NCBI GenBank assembly: GCA_036260665.1
Contig: DATAMF010000577.1
Location: forward strand, 1 to 7,826
From: DATAMF01 sp036260665
Lineage (GTDB): Bacteria > Chloroflexota > Anaerolineae > Aggregatilineales > Aggregatilineaceae
Length of the DNA stretch: 7,826 nt
Direction: 5' to 3'
Each line of letters begins with the position of its first letter. Within the stretch, counting starts at the first letter, position 1. The notes beneath the pieces were generated by a model. The model searched no databases, was not told the origin of the DNA, and saw only the letters and a list, made by a program, of their open reading frames with translations. The translations under genes were made by a program, and so were the position numbers. Positions 6,280-7,826 of the stretch are shown one piece after another.

Positions 6280-7595
6280 CGGCTATAACAACCTATATCG
6301 ATGAAAAAACACTGCCGTTTCCCTTCTGCCCCGGCTGCGGCCATGCGACCATCGTCAAAGCGCTTGATGAAGCGCTCGTCAAGCTGCAAATCGACCCGCA
6401 CAAGCTCGTTCTGGTCACGGATATTGGTTGCCAGGGCCTTTCAGACAAGTTCTTCGTGACCAACGCCTTTCATGGCCTGCATGGTCGTTCGCTCACCTAC
6501 GCGACAGGCATCAAACTCGCCAACCCCGATCTGCAAGTGATCGCGCTGATTGGCGATGGTGGCTGCGGCATCGGTGGACATCACTTGTTGAATGCCGCCC
6601 GCCGTAATATGGGCATCACTGTACTGGTCTTTAACAATTTCAACTTTGGCATGACCGGCGGCGAACACTCCGTTACGACCCCGCCCGATGCGCTCACTGT
6701 CACCACGCCCTGGGGCAACCTGGAACAGCCGCTTGATATTTGCTCAACCGTCGCCGTGAATGGTGCGGGTTTTGTGGCGCGTACCACCGCCTTCGACAAA
6801 ACGCTCCCCGATCTGATCGCCGAAGCGATCCAGTACGACGGTTTTTCTCTGGTCGATATTTGGGAACTCTGCACCGCCTATTTTGGCCCCGCCAATCAGT
6901 TCAAAAAATCCTCAGTGGAAGAAACCTTAGAGCGCCTGAACTTTGCAACGGGCATTCTTCAGCAGCGTGATCGTCCCGAATACAGCCGCACCTACCGCCA
7001 CATGGCCCGCGAAATAAGTGGAGAGTCGTCTTTATCGCCTACGCCAATTCCCACGAAGTACCACAGCGACCTGAAAACTCGCCAGGGTTGGATTATCGCC
7101 GGTGCCGCCGGTCAAAAAATCGGTGCGGCAGCATCCGCGTTTTGTCGTGGTGCCATTCTCTCCGGTCTATGGACCAGCCAGCATAATGATTATCCCGTCA
7201 CGGTCAAAACCGGGCATTCCGTTGCCGAAATCATTCTCAGCCCGGACCCAATCCTCTACACCGGGATCACTCAGCCCGATGTGCTGCTGGTGCCTTTTCC
7301 CGAAGGTCTGGCGAAGGAACGCTCCCGTATCGCGCGGCTGAAACCCACTTCCGCGCTCTATATTGAGCAGGAATTAGCGACCATCGAAACACCCGCCCAG
7401 AAAATTACGCTGGACTTCAGCGCCACCGGGCAGCCGAAAATCTACTGGACGATCATGGCCCTGGCGAAAATTCTGCTCGAAACCGGGCTTTACCCCATCG
7501 AAGCTTTCCGCGAAGCGCTGGAAACACCGAGCGCCTACGCCGAGAAAAATCTCGCAGCGCTGGCCGCCGTCGATCAGGTAATTGCCATACGCTAA
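6276..7595 (+). CDS. 2-oxoacid:ferredoxin oxidoreductase, fused beta-gamma subunit
   Basis: The product is 439 residues, much longer than a typical beta subunit of about 280. Residues 1-~245 are the TPP-binding beta part: FCPGCGH (Cys18, Cys21), Cys52 in DIGCQG and Cys199 in WELCTAYFGP are the expected four [4Fe-4S] ligands. GDGG at 93-96 and NN at 120-121 mark the TPP/Mg motif. Residues ~246-265 form a Ser/Thr/Pro linker. Residues ~270-439 are a gamma-type domain beginning GWIIAGAAGQKIGAAAS, a variant of the GxGGQG loop, and continuing YPVTVKTGHSVAEIILSPD, then LLVPFPEGLAK. It therefore joins catalytic and CoA-domain-like parts in one chain. ATG 6276 overlaps the alpha stop and has AGGAG eight bases upstream (6263-6267), indicating coupled translation. 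Electrons probably leave to a separate soluble ferredoxin, since no ferredoxin gene is adjacent. The exact substrate is unknown. Confidence 0.9.
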   Translation: MTAITTYIDEKTLPFPFCPGCGHATIVKALDEALVKLQIDPHKLVLVTDIGCQGLSDKFFVTNAFHGLHGRSLTYATGIKLANPDLQVIALIGDGGCGIGGHHLLNAARRNMGITVLVFNNFNFGMTGGEHSVTTPPDALTVTTPWGNLEQPLDICSTVAVNGAGFVARTTAFDKTLPDLIAEAIQYDGFSLVDIWELCTAYFGPANQFKKSSVEETLERLNFATGILQQRDRPEYSRTYRHMAREISGESSLSPTPIPTKYHSDLKTRQGWIIAGAAGQKIGAAASAFCRGAILSGLWTSQHNDYPVTVKTGHSVAEIILSPDPILYTGITQPDVLLVPFPEGLAKERSRIARLKPTSALYIEQELATIETPAQKITLDFSATGQPKIYWTIMALAKILLETGLYPIEAFREALETPSAYAEKNLAALAAVDQVIAIR

Positions 7596-7604
7596 CCAGA
7601 AAAG

Positions 7605-7639
7605 ATACGGCCCCGCTTTTTACACGAGGCCGTATTTTT
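7605..7639. terminator. Hairpin terminator between convergent genes, probably bidirectional
   Basis: ATACGGCC (7605-7612) pairs perfectly with GGCCGTAT (7628-7635). The stem can extend by two more pairs after one mismatch, leaving a nine-base loop. TTTTT follows on the plus strand. On the minus strand the stem is followed by CTTTT. It begins nine bases after the beta-gamma stop and ends 18 bases from the stop of the convergent gene, so it likely serves both. Confidence 0.85.
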
Positions 7640-7657
7640 ATGTCCTATATACGGACT

Positions 7658-7826
7658 TTAGAAATCGAAGTCGTTGATGTTTTCGGCGGTATAGATAAAC
7701 GGCGGGCCAAGCAGCACTTCACTGCCATTGACGATTTGCAGCGTGCCGAGACGTCCGGCTTCCACTTCCGTATCGCCGGGTTTGAGCGTACCATCGACGA
7801 CGGCGCGCATCACATACACCGCCGCG
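7658..7826 (-). CDS. Sugar ABC transporter substrate-binding protein, C-terminal fragment
   Basis: Only the last 55 codons are in the window; the 5' part lies beyond the right edge. The reading frame ends in TAA at 7660-7658. The encoded tail contains MRAVVDGTLKPGD, a short LQIVNGSEVLLGPP strand region and the ending PPFIYTAENINDFDF. An ending of the form LGPP-F-I-x-T-x-x-N-I-x-x-F-D-F is common in periplasmic ribose/simple-sugar binding proteins (Peripla_BP_4 type) of ABC importers. The protein would bind a sugar or related ligand outside the membrane. The assignment rests on a short segment, so the family is fairly likely but the ligand is unknown. It faces the oxidoreductase operon and shares its terminator. 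Confidence 0.7.
   Translation of the reverse strand, partial: AAVYVMRAVVDGTLKPGDTEVEAGRLGTLQIVNGSEVLLGPPFIYTAENINDFDF

Overview
The window looks like a bacterial chromosome fragment of moderately high GC. It is most likely from Chloroflexota of the Anaerolineae type. That is inferred from style, not from a marker gene: secreted TPR proteins with AAYNNRG-like repeats, secreted SH3b proteins with signal peptides ending in QAQ, a family 5 solute-binding protein and the tail of a ribose-type sugar-binding protein. No rRNA, tRNA, CRISPR array, transposase or integrase is visible.

Left part (1-4113). The first ~150 bases encode, on the minus strand, a signal peptide and N-terminus almost identical to the TPR gene that starts at 660. 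At about 144-149 the sequence switches to the plus strand and enters the middle of another TPR gene, which runs to 645. This is either a real inversion inside the 5' end of a TPR gene or a chimera at a contig edge. It is followed by an apparent operon with start/stop overlaps or very small gaps: an exported TPR protein (660-1388), an exported SBP_bac_5 solute-binding protein (start best placed at GTG 1400) and an exported protein with two SH3b domains and an unrecognised C-terminal domain (3088-4080). The operon ends in a clear hairpin terminator at 4085-4113. No permease, ATPase or kinase lies next to this solute-binding protein.

Middle (4114-5163). A minus-strand gene (4982 to 4266) encodes a secreted protein with an SH3b domain and a probable beta-sandwich domain. 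It has a perfect TATAAT -10 box and a GGAGG ribosome binding site. It is convergent with the left operon and divergent from the right one.

Right part (5164-7639). A two-gene operon encodes a 2-oxoacid:ferredoxin oxidoreductase. The first gene is the alpha subunit. The second is a TPP- and Fe-S-binding beta subunit joined to a gamma-type domain in one 439-residue chain. The two overlap by ATGA and together could supply alpha, beta and gamma functions without a separate gamma gene. No ferredoxin-like delta gene lies next to them. A strong hairpin, probably working in both directions, separates this operon from a convergent gene entering from the right edge, whose C-terminus matches ribose/simple-sugar ABC binding proteins.

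The observations most worth checking are the inverted 5' TPR fragment and its 98-bp near-identical inverted repeat, the beta-gamma fusion, and the TPR / solute-binding / SH3b operon, which may be an uncharacterised envelope module.
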